Part shown: piece after piece, positions 17,538-27,900 of the stretch | How positions within the stretch are numbered: position 1 is the stretch's first letter | How the letters are laid out: each line of letters opens with the position of its first letter | Source of the DNA: Alphaproteobacteria bacterium | GTDB lineage: Bacteria; Pseudomonadota; Alphaproteobacteria; Rhodospirillales; Rhodospirillaceae | Reading direction: 5' to 3' | Assembly: GCA_030604885.1 (NCBI GenBank) | Contig: JAUVUZ010000015.1 | Coordinates: 23,903-87,902, forward strand | Length of the DNA: 64,000 nt | Notes under the pieces: model-generated | What the model saw: the letters and a program-made list of their open reading frames with translations, nothing else | Databases searched by the model: none | What the model was told of the DNA's origin: nothing | Position numbers and translations under genes: made by a program

Positions 17538-18743
17538 CTATGATTTGGCCCAGTTCCTAGCTAGACACGACCATGCATCGACGTTCGTGAGTACAATATA
17601 GGCTCTCACTGTGAACCCGGCACCAACCACGGACAGGCCGCTGATCAAGGCCATTACCCACCTGTGCCACCGAATTCGGCCGTCTAGGGCATCGAAGCTT
17701 CCGGAAAAAAGTTCTTTAATCTCGCTAAACTCGGCGTCGAGCCTTGTCCTCTGGCTGTCGAGCTCGCTCGATATTGCGTCGAGCGTCATCCATTGATTGA
17801 TGCAAGATGCAATCAGCAAGGCGGCGAAGAGACAGGCACCGCAGACTACCGCAACGTTGGCCAAAAGCTCGGGACCACAAACAGTCGGTGCTTTCAGTTG
17901 CGTGGCGACAACGACAGATGCAACGGGCAGACCAAGAAGTTGGCCTTGGATGTCGCTGAACGTCTTGTGGATCCTGGCTACGTACTCGGATTGGGTCTTC
18001 TCCAGCTCGCTGCGGATTTTCGAATAAGAGAAGCTCGACGCGAACAGGCGGTATCCGTCGTTAACCCGGCGGACGAGCTCGTCAACGTTCTGCATGAGAT
18101 ATTGAAAGCGGCCAGCAGCACTCTGACCGGAGACAAGCTCTACCACAGCATCTGCCAGGATGCCGAGGCGCTGTTCCGCATGGACTTCACCTTCGAGAGC
18201 CTTCTCGAGCAGGTCGACCTGAGCGGAATCAATAGAGTACAGGTCCCTCAAAGAGAACTTTACCGTCACCTCGACGCGAGCGTCAGCAAAATACACGAGC
18301 TTAGCCTGCTGCTGATCGGCGAACAGCGCTGATTCCGAGAGCAGATTCACTAGCTTTATGGTCGACCGATATCGGAGAAGGGTTTCAGTAGGAGGCTGGG
18401 TGGCGTTGTGGGTTTTGTCGGAGCGGATGAAGAAGGCCGACGGCTCCCGCATTCTGGAGAATGAGGAGGCAAGCAATGCGTCCCAATCCTTGACCAATAG
18501 ACCTAAACTACGGTGGGGTGAACCAATACGCACTTCGACGACGGAACCAACCGCACGTTGCGCCGAGACGTCCTGCAAGGCGATATCGGCCTCGTAATAG
18601 GCACGATCGGACGTCTCGACGAGCTCAAGCGTCCTTGCGATGGCACTGCTGACTATGGTCAGATTTGCAATATGGTCATCCACCCAGACGGAGTTCCGGT
18701 ATATCTCGAGAAGGTCCGCCCAGGTGATGGCGTCATTCTCCAT
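17538..18743 (-). CDS. Unknown protein with coiled coils and two C-terminal membrane segments
   Basis: A 401-aa protein from the ATG at 18743 (MENDAITWADLL). Residues 1-285 are mainly helical and charged, with no recognised domain. The first membrane segment is near 300-325 (LLANVAVVCGACLFAALLIAS). A helix rich in charged residues (SSELDSQRTRLDAEFSEIKELF) comes next, then a second membrane segment (WVMALISGLSVVGAGFTVRAYIVL). Both ends would then be cytoplasmic. Its start overlaps the end of the NdpA-like gene by 11 bp, so the two are one operon and probably act together. Function unknown. Confidence 0.7.
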   Translation of the reverse strand: MENDAITWADLLEIYRNSVWVDDHIANLTIVSSAIARTLELVETSDRAYYEADIALQDVSAQRAVGSVVEVRIGSPHRSLGLLVKDWDALLASSFSRMREPSAFFIRSDKTHNATQPPTETLLRYRSTIKLVNLLSESALFADQQQAKLVYFADARVEVTVKFSLRDLYSIDSAQVDLLEKALEGEVHAEQRLGILADAVVELVSGQSAAGRFQYLMQNVDELVRRVNDGYRLFASSFSYSKIRSELEKTQSEYVARIHKTFSDIQGQLLGLPVASVVVATQLKAPTVCGPELLANVAVVCGACLFAALLIASCINQWMTLDAISSELDSQRTRLDAEFSEIKELFSGSFDALDGRIRWHRWVMALISGLSVVGAGFTVRAYIVLTNVDAWSCLARNWAKS

Positions 18744-19743
18744 TGGCTTTCTCCGCCAGTAGCTCATCACGGAGGTCGTCGGGGACTTCGAAAAGGATAA
18801 TGCTGTTCGTCTCCGGGTCATACCGGACTTTGTCAGCGTTCAGCGCCTCGCGTTCAAACTCGACCGACCAGTTGGAGGTCTTACGCTTGAATGACACCAA
18901 GCCACGCAATGCCCTGCGATCGGCGACGAACCCATCGATCAGCCCGCGATCGGGGTCGGCCAGAACCTCGATCAGGGCTTCCGGGTCAACGGGATACAAC
19001 TCGTTCGCCAAGGTCGCAAAGTTAATTGGCTTATCGGCCTTGCTGTCCCTTGCGCAAATATCGTTCGCACGTGTCATGAACTCAGCACGTTCTGCTGGTT
19101 CGAAGAGGCGACCATCAGCAAAATGCTTGATAGCCTTGACCATATTGGAGGTATCGACCCGGCTAGCTGCGGTCGTGTCGCACCCCAGAAAGGCCATGAA
19201 GTATTCCGAAACGTTGCCTTTGCCCTTTAAGAAGCTGACGTACCGTTCCTCGTTGTTTGCCCAACCCTCAAGGCTCACCCGGCCGGCAAAACGGTAGCCG
19301 TCGACATCGAGGTGCTTGACATCCTGGAGGTCGGCAGCATCGGTCAACGCAGCGCTGATCTTATCGTTAACGATGGCGACCAGGATGTATTGCCTGTCGT
19401 CGCGCTGGAAATGCGCAAAGAACACGTGCCCACCTTCGGAGGCAGCGCGCCCCTGAGCTTCCTTCGCCAAGGTGCTCATCAACGCAAGCGTCGTGTCTTC
19501 GAAAGACGCTGCCTGGTTGAGGTATTCGGTCAGCCGGACCGACGTCGGATAGTCAATCGTATTTTCGGAGAACTTGCCGTAGGCTTTGGACGGGCGGCGA
19601 GCATAGAGCTTATGCAATTCGTCTATAAGGCGTATAGCCGTCGCGCTCACCGCGAGTTGCCCATTGCCCTGGTGAACTTCGTACATGTTTTCGGGATTGC
19701 GCTCCAAGTGATGGATTGCAACGTTGATAATTCTCTCAGGCAA
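18733..19743 (-). CDS. Nucleoid-associated protein, NdpA/YejK-like (PF04245)
   Basis: A 336-aa cytoplasmic protein. The start is TTG with AGGAGG five bases before it. It resembles the 37-kDa nucleoid-associated protein family: an N-terminal IINVAIHHLE, FAHFQRDDRQYILVAIVND in the middle of the first half, and the recognisable VSFLKGKGNVSEYFMAFLGC segment. Family members bind double-stranded DNA, although their exact role is unsettled. Housekeeping ndpA usually stands alone; here it is paired by an 11-bp overlap with a two-TM coiled-coil protein inside an island, which suggests a specialised accessory version. Confidence 0.75.
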   Translation of the reverse strand: MPERIINVAIHHLERNPENMYEVHQGNGQLAVSATAIRLIDELHKLYARRPSKAYGKFSENTIDYPTSVRLTEYLNQAASFEDTTLALMSTLAKEAQGRAASEGGHVFFAHFQRDDRQYILVAIVNDKISAALTDAADLQDVKHLDVDGYRFAGRVSLEGWANNEERYVSFLKGKGNVSEYFMAFLGCDTTAASRVDTSNMVKAIKHFADGRLFEPAERAEFMTRANDICARDSKADKPINFATLANELYPVDPEALIEVLADPDRGLIDGFVADRRALRGLVSFKRKTSNWSVEFEREALNADKVRYDPETNSIILFEVPDDLRDELLAEKANGE

Positions 19744-19925
19744 ATTCCCCTCCTGACCGCGGGCCTTATAGCTTCATGATTCTAAACAAGATTGCCATAG
19801 TCTCTGGAGGCCCCGAGCCAGCGTAACACGTTAGCGCTTGGCGCGGCCCTGCCAAATTCTAAATAGTGCGCCACTTCCGCTCTGGCGCCCGTTGCATCAA
19901 AATCGAACTGTCCGCCTTCCGCCGA

Positions 19926-21460
19926 TTCTGTTGAAAAACCCCGTCAACGGCAGCGAGGCGCTTGTTGGTGGCCACACGATCTGACGAGATTGTGTTGCCT
20001 TGTCCCGATCAGGTTGCCGGGATCGGTTGCTGCATGGGGATGAGCTTGGCGAGTTTCCGGAGGTTCTGGGCGGTGGCGGCGAGGAGGAATTCGTCGCGGG
20101 CACCGTTTGGCCCTCGCAATCGGAGCCGATCCAGCTTCAGGATCCGTTTGAGGTGGGCGAACAGCATCTCGACTTTCTTCCGCTCGCGCCGTGATGTGAC
20201 GTAAGCGTCTGTCTTCGCGATCTCGCGCGCCATGTCGCGAGCGCCTTCGTGGATCGAGCGCGGGATCTTGCGCGCGGGTTGGCCGGAGCAGCAGCGCGGT
20301 TTGAGTGAACAGGCATCGCAGTCGTGCTTGCTCGCGCGATAACGCATGAAACCGTCCTTGTCGACGCCAGGTCGCGGGGTGGCGTAGGTGCGGTGATACT
20401 GCTTCAATTCCTTGCTAGCAGGGCAGGTGTAGCAATCGCGCTGATGATCATAGTGGAAGTCGACGCGCGCAAAGCTGCCGTCGCTGCGGGCGGATTTGTC
20501 GAACACCGGAATGTGCGGCTCAATACCGCGCTCATGGACGAGCCAGGCGAGGTTCTCGGCCGAACCGTAGCCGGTGTCTGCGGCAAGCCGCTCGGGCCAA
20601 ACGCCAAACCGCTCCTGCGTGCGGTCAATCATGGTGCGCTGGGCGGTGACTTCGGCCTGACGCACTGCCGTAGTCGCTTCCACGTCCATGATCACGGCAT
20701 GTTGCAGATCAATCAGGTAGTTGGTGCAATAGGCGAAGAAAGCGAGGCCGCCATTGGCCCCGGTCCATCGGGCTGCCGGATCGGCCAGCGAGATGAACTT
20801 CGGCACGACCGGCGTCGCCGCACCGAAGGCAGCATCGTCGAGTGCCGCCAGATATTCGCGCACCGCGTGCCCCGTGGCCTCGTCCGGCAGTCCTTCCCCA
20901 CCCGGCACCGAACGCTGCCGGTTGGCGTCGGCCTTGATCATGCTGGCATCGACCGCGAAACCTTCGCCGCCGACCAAACCTTCCACCATGCAGCGTTCCA
21001 CCGTCGCCTCGAACAGCCGCCGCAGCAGGTCGCTGTCACGGAAACGGCCGTGCCGGTTCTTCGAAAAGGTCGAGTGATCGGGAACCGTGCCATCGAGCCC
21101 AAGCCGGCAGAACCAGCGATAAGCCAGATTGAGATGCACCTCCTCGCAGAGGCGCCGCTCCGAACGGATACCCATGCAGTAGCCGATGAGGAGCATCCGG
21201 ATCATCAACTCGGGATCAACCGATGGCCGACCGGTCTCACTGTAATATGGCCGTAGCTGCTCGCGGATGTCGCCGAGATCGACGAACCGGTCGATCGAGC
21301 GCAACAGGTGATCCGCAGGCACGTGTCGCTCGAGGCTGAACTCGTAGAACAACGTCGGCTGGTCAATGTGGCGCTCACCCATCATGGGCTCGTCTCCCGC
21401 TGCTCAGATCGATTGAATCAGAGCGTCAGCACCTCAGCAACCGGGGGTTTTTCAACAGAA
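19926..21460 (-). mobile_element. IS1182-family insertion sequence, about 1535 bp
   Basis: The element is bounded by perfect 17-bp terminal inverted repeats, TTCTGTTGAAAAACCCC at the left (19926-19942) and its complement at the right (21444-21460). It holds one transposase gene on the minus strand. I see no clear target duplication. It separates the NdpA-like operon from the giant helicase operon. Confidence 0.85.
20009..21385 (-). CDS. IS1182-family transposase
   Basis: A 458-aa DDE transposase with an intact frame. The N-terminal region reads MMGERHIDQPTLFYEFSLE and contains the domain ending LIRMLLIGYCMGIRSERRLCEEV, followed by FCRLGLDGTVPDHSTFSKNRH. The catalytic residues appear as D in GFAVDASMIKADANR, D in LAADTGYGSAENL and a downstream E. 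A cysteine cluster (DCDACSLKPRCC) is followed by the family's RERKKVEMLFAHLKRILKLDRLRLRG segment. With both inverted repeats kept, the element may still be active. Confidence 0.93.
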   Translation of the reverse strand: MMGERHIDQPTLFYEFSLERHVPADHLLRSIDRFVDLGDIREQLRPYYSETGRPSVDPELMIRMLLIGYCMGIRSERRLCEEVHLNLAYRWFCRLGLDGTVPDHSTFSKNRHGRFRDSDLLRRLFEATVERCMVEGLVGGEGFAVDASMIKADANRQRSVPGGEGLPDEATGHAVREYLAALDDAAFGAATPVVPKFISLADPAARWTGANGGLAFFAYCTNYLIDLQHAVIMDVEATTAVRQAEVTAQRTMIDRTQERFGVWPERLAADTGYGSAENLAWLVHERGIEPHIPVFDKSARSDGSFARVDFHYDHQRDCYTCPASKELKQYHRTYATPRPGVDKDGFMRYRASKHDCDACSLKPRCCSGQPARKIPRSIHEGARDMAREIAKTDAYVTSRRERKKVEMLFAHLKRILKLDRLRLRGPNGARDEFLLAATAQNLRKLAKLIPMQQPIPAT

Positions 21461-21841
21461 CCCGCCCAAAGTTGCGCATCTGGCCCGTATTGCGAGTGGT
21501 GGTTTTTAGACGCTGCGTACAGCACCCGCAACGACCGGAATGGGCGCGAGGCAGAACGAGCTAAAACGGGCTAGAAACGGAAAGGCGGGTTCACGACGCG
21601 GGGCTGACCGAAGCGGACATAGCCATCGGCGACCGGAGCTTTCGCTTCCTGTCCAGACCTACAGCCGTTCGGAGCCGCTTGCAGATAGGGAAAGTTCATC
21701 GGGCGCGTCGGTGTCGTCAAGCCAACTACCTGCCGATCTGCGTCAACCGCATTCAACCAAGAGTGCGGTAGTGGCGCGACACCGCAACTTTGGTATCATG
21801 CGGGAATATCGCTATAATCCAAAAAATACTACACTGCGAAC
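21461..21841. other. Intergenic stretch before the giant operon
   Basis: 381 bp between the right end of the IS1182 element and the first gene of the giant operon. The short open frames here resemble no family. The last 60 bp are AT-rich (AATATCGCTATAATCCAAAAAATACTAC in parts, around 21810-21838) compared with the surroundings and are the likely promoter of the operon. Confidence 0.4.
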
Positions 21842-24800
21842 ATGCGCGGTTCTTCACTCAAAGACAAAGAGATGATTGAAGGCTCCACCTGCTTGGGTCC
21901 CGAGAGAAATGTCCCAGTCAATCGATTGGCATGCATCGAGGCTGCCCTCAATGCCGCATGGACCGGCCCAGATTCTACGCCATTTATAGTAGACATCCAA
22001 ACTTGCGGTGACCTCCTCGAGGAGGCGGAGCATTTGGCTCACGAGATTCCGCTATGGCGCCTATTCAATTCTTCCCCGACCCTCGCGGTCTGGGCTGTTC
22101 TCATCCCGCTCGCTCGCAACTACGGCATCTCGAACAACGAGGTCTATTGCCATATCGGCCGCTTTGTTGGCGAGAACTTCTACCCCCAAGAGGCACGCGA
22201 AGATCTCAAGACTCGCTTCCGCCTCGCCGCCCGGACCCTCGGCCTGCCGGTGTCCGGCAATGAACCTACAGGCCTCTTCTTCGCACCACTCGGCCCGGCC
22301 CATGCCCATCACGAAGTTCTCGCCCGGGCCTTTGTCAGCGCCGCCCTCCATCTTGGTCCCCCGGCGATCGAGGATACAGCCGCCGCCCGGCTCTGGCAGC
22401 GAAGAGCGGTTGCCGACCACTGCGCTGGAGTCGCCCGCCTCAGGGCAACCATCGCGTTCGATACCTCCGCCCATGTTGCTCGCCGCTTCGAGGCATGGCG
22501 ACAGGGCGAGAACCCTATTGGAGAGACAGAAACCCATCTCTTCGAGGCCTACGATCAGGCGGCGCGGAAGCTGGGTCGATCGAGGACCGACATCGTCGGT
22601 CCGCCGCGCCTCTTCTGGGCCGGAGATCGCCTCGGCCTTGAAACCGAAGCGTCGCACGAATCGCAATTCTTGTGGCTCGGGGCCATCCCGACCCGCCTTG
22701 CCGGCGGCAAACGACTCCATGTGGCCCCGCCCTGGTCGGAGACAATCCGCTGGAGCGCAGGCGCACTCTCCCGAGACATCCCCCTTGCCCCGGCCAAGGA
22801 CGAAGTTCTGGTCTTCGATGCCGACACCGGCGCCATGCTCTCTCGCCTTTCCCCAGAACAGACGAAAATGGAGTTTGCCGCCGAACGGTTCATTGTCCTC
22901 TCCCGGGCCGCCTTTTCCAGCCCTTCCTTCGGCGACGCCATCCCCGCAAAAGATCCTGCCTTCCGGATTGCCTGGATCAAAGCGAACGAAACCCTCGTTT
23001 TCGTGGGTCGCCCCGACGTTTCATTCACGAGCCCAACCGAAGACGCTATTTGGATTGACGCCCCCGTCCTGGGGCGCGACGGCAGCCGAGCTCTCTATGC
23101 CTGCAACGGCGCGCTGCAATTGCGGATCGACCCTGAGATCGGCGGTCCAACCCGGATCATCCGGACACGCGTCGGCGACCAGGTCCGCTTCCACCAGGTT
23201 GACCTCGGTGCCACCGGCGAGGTCCGCATGGGGTTTTCCGACGCCCAATTCGAAAGCCTCGCAGATCCGGCGGAAGTCCTCTTCGAAGTCCTTACGCCCG
23301 GAGCTGCCGGAGATCTCGATGCAAGGGTCGCCCTGACCACCCGCTGCTGGATCTGGCCCGGAATCACGGCGCCCGAAGGCGACCTCATCGACGCCCCGAT
23401 CCCTGCCAACTTCGACCCCGCGCGAAGCGCGGGTCTACGCGCGATCGACGGGCGCCTCTCTGTCGATCCCGAAGCCGACCAGGAAACGCCGATCCTCGGG
23501 CTTTCCGGCCCAGACCGGGTTCACGAGTTCCTCCTCCTTGCCCGCGGCGAGAAACTCTGGCACTACCGGGTGGCGCGCGGCGATAAGGTCTACGTCCCGC
23601 GCGGCGCCTCGCTGGTTTTCGGTCATGAAAACCGCCACGACACTCTCATTCTTCGCTCGCCGGACCGCGATGCGTCGCTTCTCGTTCTCGGCCGCGAAAC
23701 CCGGCGCCCCTTCTACCAGCGACAGATTATCGAGATCGGCGCAGCCGAGCTCGAAATCGACACCGACGACGACCGCATCGCCCTGAGACGGGCGGACGGG
23801 CGCATCGATCTTCTCGCCCGGCTTCGCCACGTCTCCGACCCGGCTGGCCTGGAAGTCAGCGAAGATCCGGACGAGATCCGCCTGAGATTCAGACCCCGGA
23901 CCGAGTGCGATGCCCTTCGAATTCGCATCGAGCCCGTCTCTGGCACCGTGATCGAGGGGGAGTACGCCTTCGGTCGCACGCCCCTTGATCTACCTGCGCT
24001 TCCCGGCGTCCGCGCTGAGCGCGATCCCTGCACCGGCCATGTTGAAGTCCGTCTCGCCCCTTCAATCCTTCCCGCGCCAGCCCGCGCTACGCTTTTCCTG
24101 CGCGATCATGCAGGATCGCTTCTTCGGCTTCGCGACATTCGCAATACACCGGTGGCAATCGGGCTCGCCGGGGACATCGACGCACCACAACAGAGTCATC
24201 TCCTCGCACTTGCCCGCTTTCTCGCGGACCCCCAGCCCGACGGCCTGAACGGGCAGCTCGGGCGAGCCCTCGCGCCGGCCTACGAGGCAGCGCTCAATCA
24301 CGTCGGCAAATCCCACATGATCGGATCCATCAAGTCTCTCCTCGCCATTGTCCGGGAGGATCATCGGCAACCTCCGCGGCATGACCTGGTCGGCGCCGCG
24401 CCCTGGATCTTCGAAGCACGCCCGATCGCCTTCGGCGGGCTCGGCACCAACACCGGCCTTGCGCCGATCGTCGCCATGGCCAATGCCCCCCCGCCCATGC
24501 CACCTCCACGTCTCGATGGCGACGCGCCCCTGTCGGACTGGCTCGAGCGCGTCTCCACAGGGGCCGGCATTCCCGCCAGTTTCCAGGCCGACAGGCTTCA
24601 ATACGCATTCCGCGCCCTGCGCTGGCGGCTCAAGGAAACCGATCTCCACGACCTCGTCGGAGAGGATACGCTTGGAGGAACCGTAAAGCTGATCTGCGGC
24701 GCCCATATCGAAGGACTCGATAGGCTTCGCTCCTTCGATTCGGGTGGCGGGGCGGACCCGCTTCCCGCCAGGATCGCCGCCCAGATCGAACGTCTTGCCC

Positions 24801-24979
24801 GCAGCTGCGCCGCGATGCGGGTTCACTCCTTCGTTGACGATGTCGTGTTTCGAACCGGCCTCCCCCGGCGCGAAATAGGGCAGGCGCTGACCCTGATGCT
24901 CCGGGGCGGCGTCGAGTTCTTCGCCTATTTCCGCGCGCTCTGGGCGCACGCCAACAAAGACGGATCCCCCTCCGCATGA
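21842..24979 (+). CDS. Large unknown protein, first gene of the giant helicase operon
   Basis: A 1045-aa protein without membrane segments or any catalytic motif that I recognise. Residues 1-270 are mainly helical. Residues 270-800 look largely beta-rich with repeated short strands, such as LLVLGRETRRPFYQRQIIEIGAAELEI. The last 200 residues are helical again (DWLERVSTGAGIPASFQADRLQYAFRALRW). The stop overlaps the start of the helicase gene by four bases. Its length and its place before a DUF1998 helicase recall the E. coli YjiT/ECs_5259-type proteins; that similarity is from memory and unverified. The ATG at 21872 is an alternative start. It may be an adaptor that recruits DNA to the helicase. 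Confidence 0.7.
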   Translation: MRGSSLKDKEMIEGSTCLGPERNVPVNRLACIEAALNAAWTGPDSTPFIVDIQTCGDLLEEAEHLAHEIPLWRLFNSSPTLAVWAVLIPLARNYGISNNEVYCHIGRFVGENFYPQEAREDLKTRFRLAARTLGLPVSGNEPTGLFFAPLGPAHAHHEVLARAFVSAALHLGPPAIEDTAAARLWQRRAVADHCAGVARLRATIAFDTSAHVARRFEAWRQGENPIGETETHLFEAYDQAARKLGRSRTDIVGPPRLFWAGDRLGLETEASHESQFLWLGAIPTRLAGGKRLHVAPPWSETIRWSAGALSRDIPLAPAKDEVLVFDADTGAMLSRLSPEQTKMEFAAERFIVLSRAAFSSPSFGDAIPAKDPAFRIAWIKANETLVFVGRPDVSFTSPTEDAIWIDAPVLGRDGSRALYACNGALQLRIDPEIGGPTRIIRTRVGDQVRFHQVDLGATGEVRMGFSDAQFESLADPAEVLFEVLTPGAAGDLDARVALTTRCWIWPGITAPEGDLIDAPIPANFDPARSAGLRAIDGRLSVDPEADQETPILGLSGPDRVHEFLLLARGEKLWHYRVARGDKVYVPRGASLVFGHENRHDTLILRSPDRDASLLVLGRETRRPFYQRQIIEIGAAELEIDTDDDRIALRRADGRIDLLARLRHVSDPAGLEVSEDPDEIRLRFRPRTECDALRIRIEPVSGTVIEGEYAFGRTPLDLPALPGVRAERDPCTGHVEVRLAPSILPAPARATLFLRDHAGSLLRLRDIRNTPVAIGLAGDIDAPQQSHLLALARFLADPQPDGLNGQLGRALAPAYEAALNHVGKSHMIGSIKSLLAIVREDHRQPPRHDLVGAAPWIFEARPIAFGGLGTNTGLAPIVAMANAPPPMPPPRLDGDAPLSDWLERVSTGAGIPASFQADRLQYAFRALRWRLKETDLHDLVGEDTLGGTVKLICGAHIEGLDRLRSFDSGGGADPLPARIAAQIERLARSCAAMRVHSFVDDVVFRTGLPRREIGQALTLMLRGGVEFFAYFRALWAHANKDGSPSA

Positions 24980-27900
24980 CAACACTCAATCCCAACGATT
25001 TCCGCGGGCATCTGAACGACGTTCTCGCCCGCTTTGTGGCGACGTCTTCGCCGATTAACGACATCCGTGCGCCACATCTCGCGGAAGAGCTCAGGAACGT
25101 CATCGGGGGGATCGACTTTGTTAAAGGACCTTATGTCGAGACCCTTCCTGATTTTGAGAAGGGAAAATCCCTCCGTGGCCTCGTGGAAGAAGGCCTCCTC
25201 ACCCCCGACTGGCAAACTCTCGCCTCGACGGCCCCCGCCGTCTTCACACGTCCCCTGCACACCCACCAGGAAGCCGCAATCCGGCGACAGGACAACTACC
25301 TTGTCGCCACCGGAACCGGTTCGGGCAAGACCGAAAGCTTCCTTTATCCGTTGGTGAACGACATCCTATCTCAGGGGAATCTCAACCGCCCGGGAGTCCG
25401 CGCGATCCTGGTCTATCCCCTGAACGCGCTGGCCAACGACCAGCTGGGGCGGATCGCGAAACTGCTCTTTCACGACCTCGGCAATCCTGGCATCACGCTC
25501 GGAAGATACACGGGCCAGATCAAGTCGCGCGCCACGCGGGACGAGGAGATAACGCGCCTTCGGTCTTCCCCGAGTTTCCTCGAGGCCTTTGGCGAGGATG
25601 CCGATGTTCCCGAAAACTGGCTCCTCTCACGCGCAGAAATGCGGGAGACCCCACCCCACATCCTGATCACCAACTACGCGATGCTCGAGCACATCCTGCT
25701 CCTGCCGACGAACCGGCAGCTTCTGGCCGGTGCGGACTTGCGCCGAATCGTTCTCGACGAGATCCACACCTATGCCGGAGCACAGGCAATTGAAGTCTCC
25801 TTCCTCCTGCGCAGACTCAAGGCCCATCTCAGCATCCCCGATGGCGAAATCCGATGCATCGGAACCTCAGCGTCGCTTAATCCCCACCGCAAGTCAGAGC
25901 TTGCGGATTTCGCCTCGCGGCTCTTCGGCGAACCCTTTGCGGGAGAGGCATCGGTCATCACCTCGGAACGCAAGGTCCACCCCAGCCTAGCCGGTAGCAC
26001 CACCCCGAGCGGCCTCTCCCTTGAGCGCTGGGCTCGAGCTCGCGATCTTGCTGAGGCCGCGCGAGACGCGGTCCAGAACGATACGCCGATGTCGATCGAG
26101 GACTGGAACCTGGAGACCGAATTTCTCGACCTTCCCCAGCTTCGCCTCGATGACGGCCCCTCGCTCGGCGATGCGCTGATCGAGCGACTGGCGGGCTTCG
26201 AGGAAATCCACCGCATCGCCCGGCGCCTCGAGAGCGGGTCGGTCGCGATCGAGATCCTCGCGCGCGAAGTCTTCCCCGAGGCTGGCGAAGATGCCGCCTC
26301 CGCGCTCGTCGGGGTGATTTCAGTGGGTGTTCTTGCCGTCAGCGGCGACGCGGCGGTCTTCCCGCTTCTCCCTGCCCGCTATCACCTGATCTCGCAGGCA
26401 CCTGACCGCATCGGGGTTTCGCTCGCGGTGGGAGGCGCAGACAATCTCCGAGAAGTCCTGATCGGCGCCGAACGCGATGACAAGGGCCGCCCGATCTACG
26501 AACTCTACGTCTGCCGCAACTGCGGCGAGCCCTATATCGAGGCCTGGGATAACGGTCTCTCCCTCGACCCGACACCTGGCGCGGGAGACCGCAACCTCTT
26601 GCGGCTCGTCCCGGGCGGACTGGTGATCGAGGAAGAGGATGACACTGAGATTGCCATTCCCGGGCAGATGGTCCATCTCGACCCCTCGAACGGGCACCCG
26701 ATGGAAGAGGGAACGCCCAGCACGGTTAGACTCGAAGCTGTGCCGCTCGAACAGGATCCCGACGACGGCAAACGTTACATGCGCCGCTGCGTAGCTTGCA
26801 ACTATCGCTCGGCGCGTTTCAATGAGCCGATTACCACGGTGCGTCCCGGCGATGAGGCGATCGCGGCGGTCGCGGCCCAGACCCTCCTTGAATCCATGCC
26901 GATGCGCGCTCTCGGCACCAATCCCCCGATGGGGGGGCGCAATCTCCTCGTCTTCTCCGATAATCGCCAGGACGCCGCCTTCTTCGCGCCATTCTTCGAA
27001 CGCACTTCACGCGAACAGGCGGTGCGCAGCGCGATCCTACGGGTCGTCGAGCGCGACGGGCGCATGGATATCGACAACATCACCGGCGCCGTTCAGCGCG
27101 ACCTGCAGGCCGACGGACTGCGCCTCTACCGCCCTGGCGTCGTTCCCGAACGCGAGACCGGGGCCAACGAGCATCTCCGCCTTAAAGCCCTCATCGCAGC
27201 CGAGATCACGGTCTTCGGACGGGGGCGTCTCAGCCTCGAGGGGTTCGGCCTGATCGGGGTAGACTACGAAGCCATCGCCCTACCCGTCGAGATGGTCCGG
27301 CGGGCCCTGCCTGACGCCATGAAACCCTATGCCGATGCGTACGTCCGGTACCTGCTGAAGATGATCCGCGAACACCGCGCGATCGCACAGAAGGAATCCG
27401 GCATGATCGACCTCGAGGACGAGTCGATCTGGACCCGCATCGCCTCCCAGCAGAACCGCTGCGTCAGCCGCGAGCGAAATCCTCACACAAGTCTTTCACT
27501 CAGCCTCGTTCCGGGCGGCGGTCGGAAGAACCGCTTCACCGACCTTCTCGAGCGCATGGCCCAGGCCTGCGGCACGACGATCGACGAGAACCAGGTTCGC
27601 GATGTGCTGACACAGTTCTGGAAAGCCATCGAACACCCTAAGTCGATGACCTCGAAACATGGCGTTGGACGCGGCCTCAAGCTCGACCGCGGCCTCTTCA
27701 TCCTTCCCGGCTCCGAGATATCGCTCTACCAATGCCTCTCCTGCGGCACGCGAACGCAGTTCGACACTGCCGGTGTCTGCCAATCCATGAGATGCGACGG
27801 CAAGCTCCAAGAGGTTACACGGGACGAACGCCAAACCCTCGATGCCCGTAACCACTACGTGGCTCGCTACCGCGAACATCCGAAGATGGGCATCGCACGC

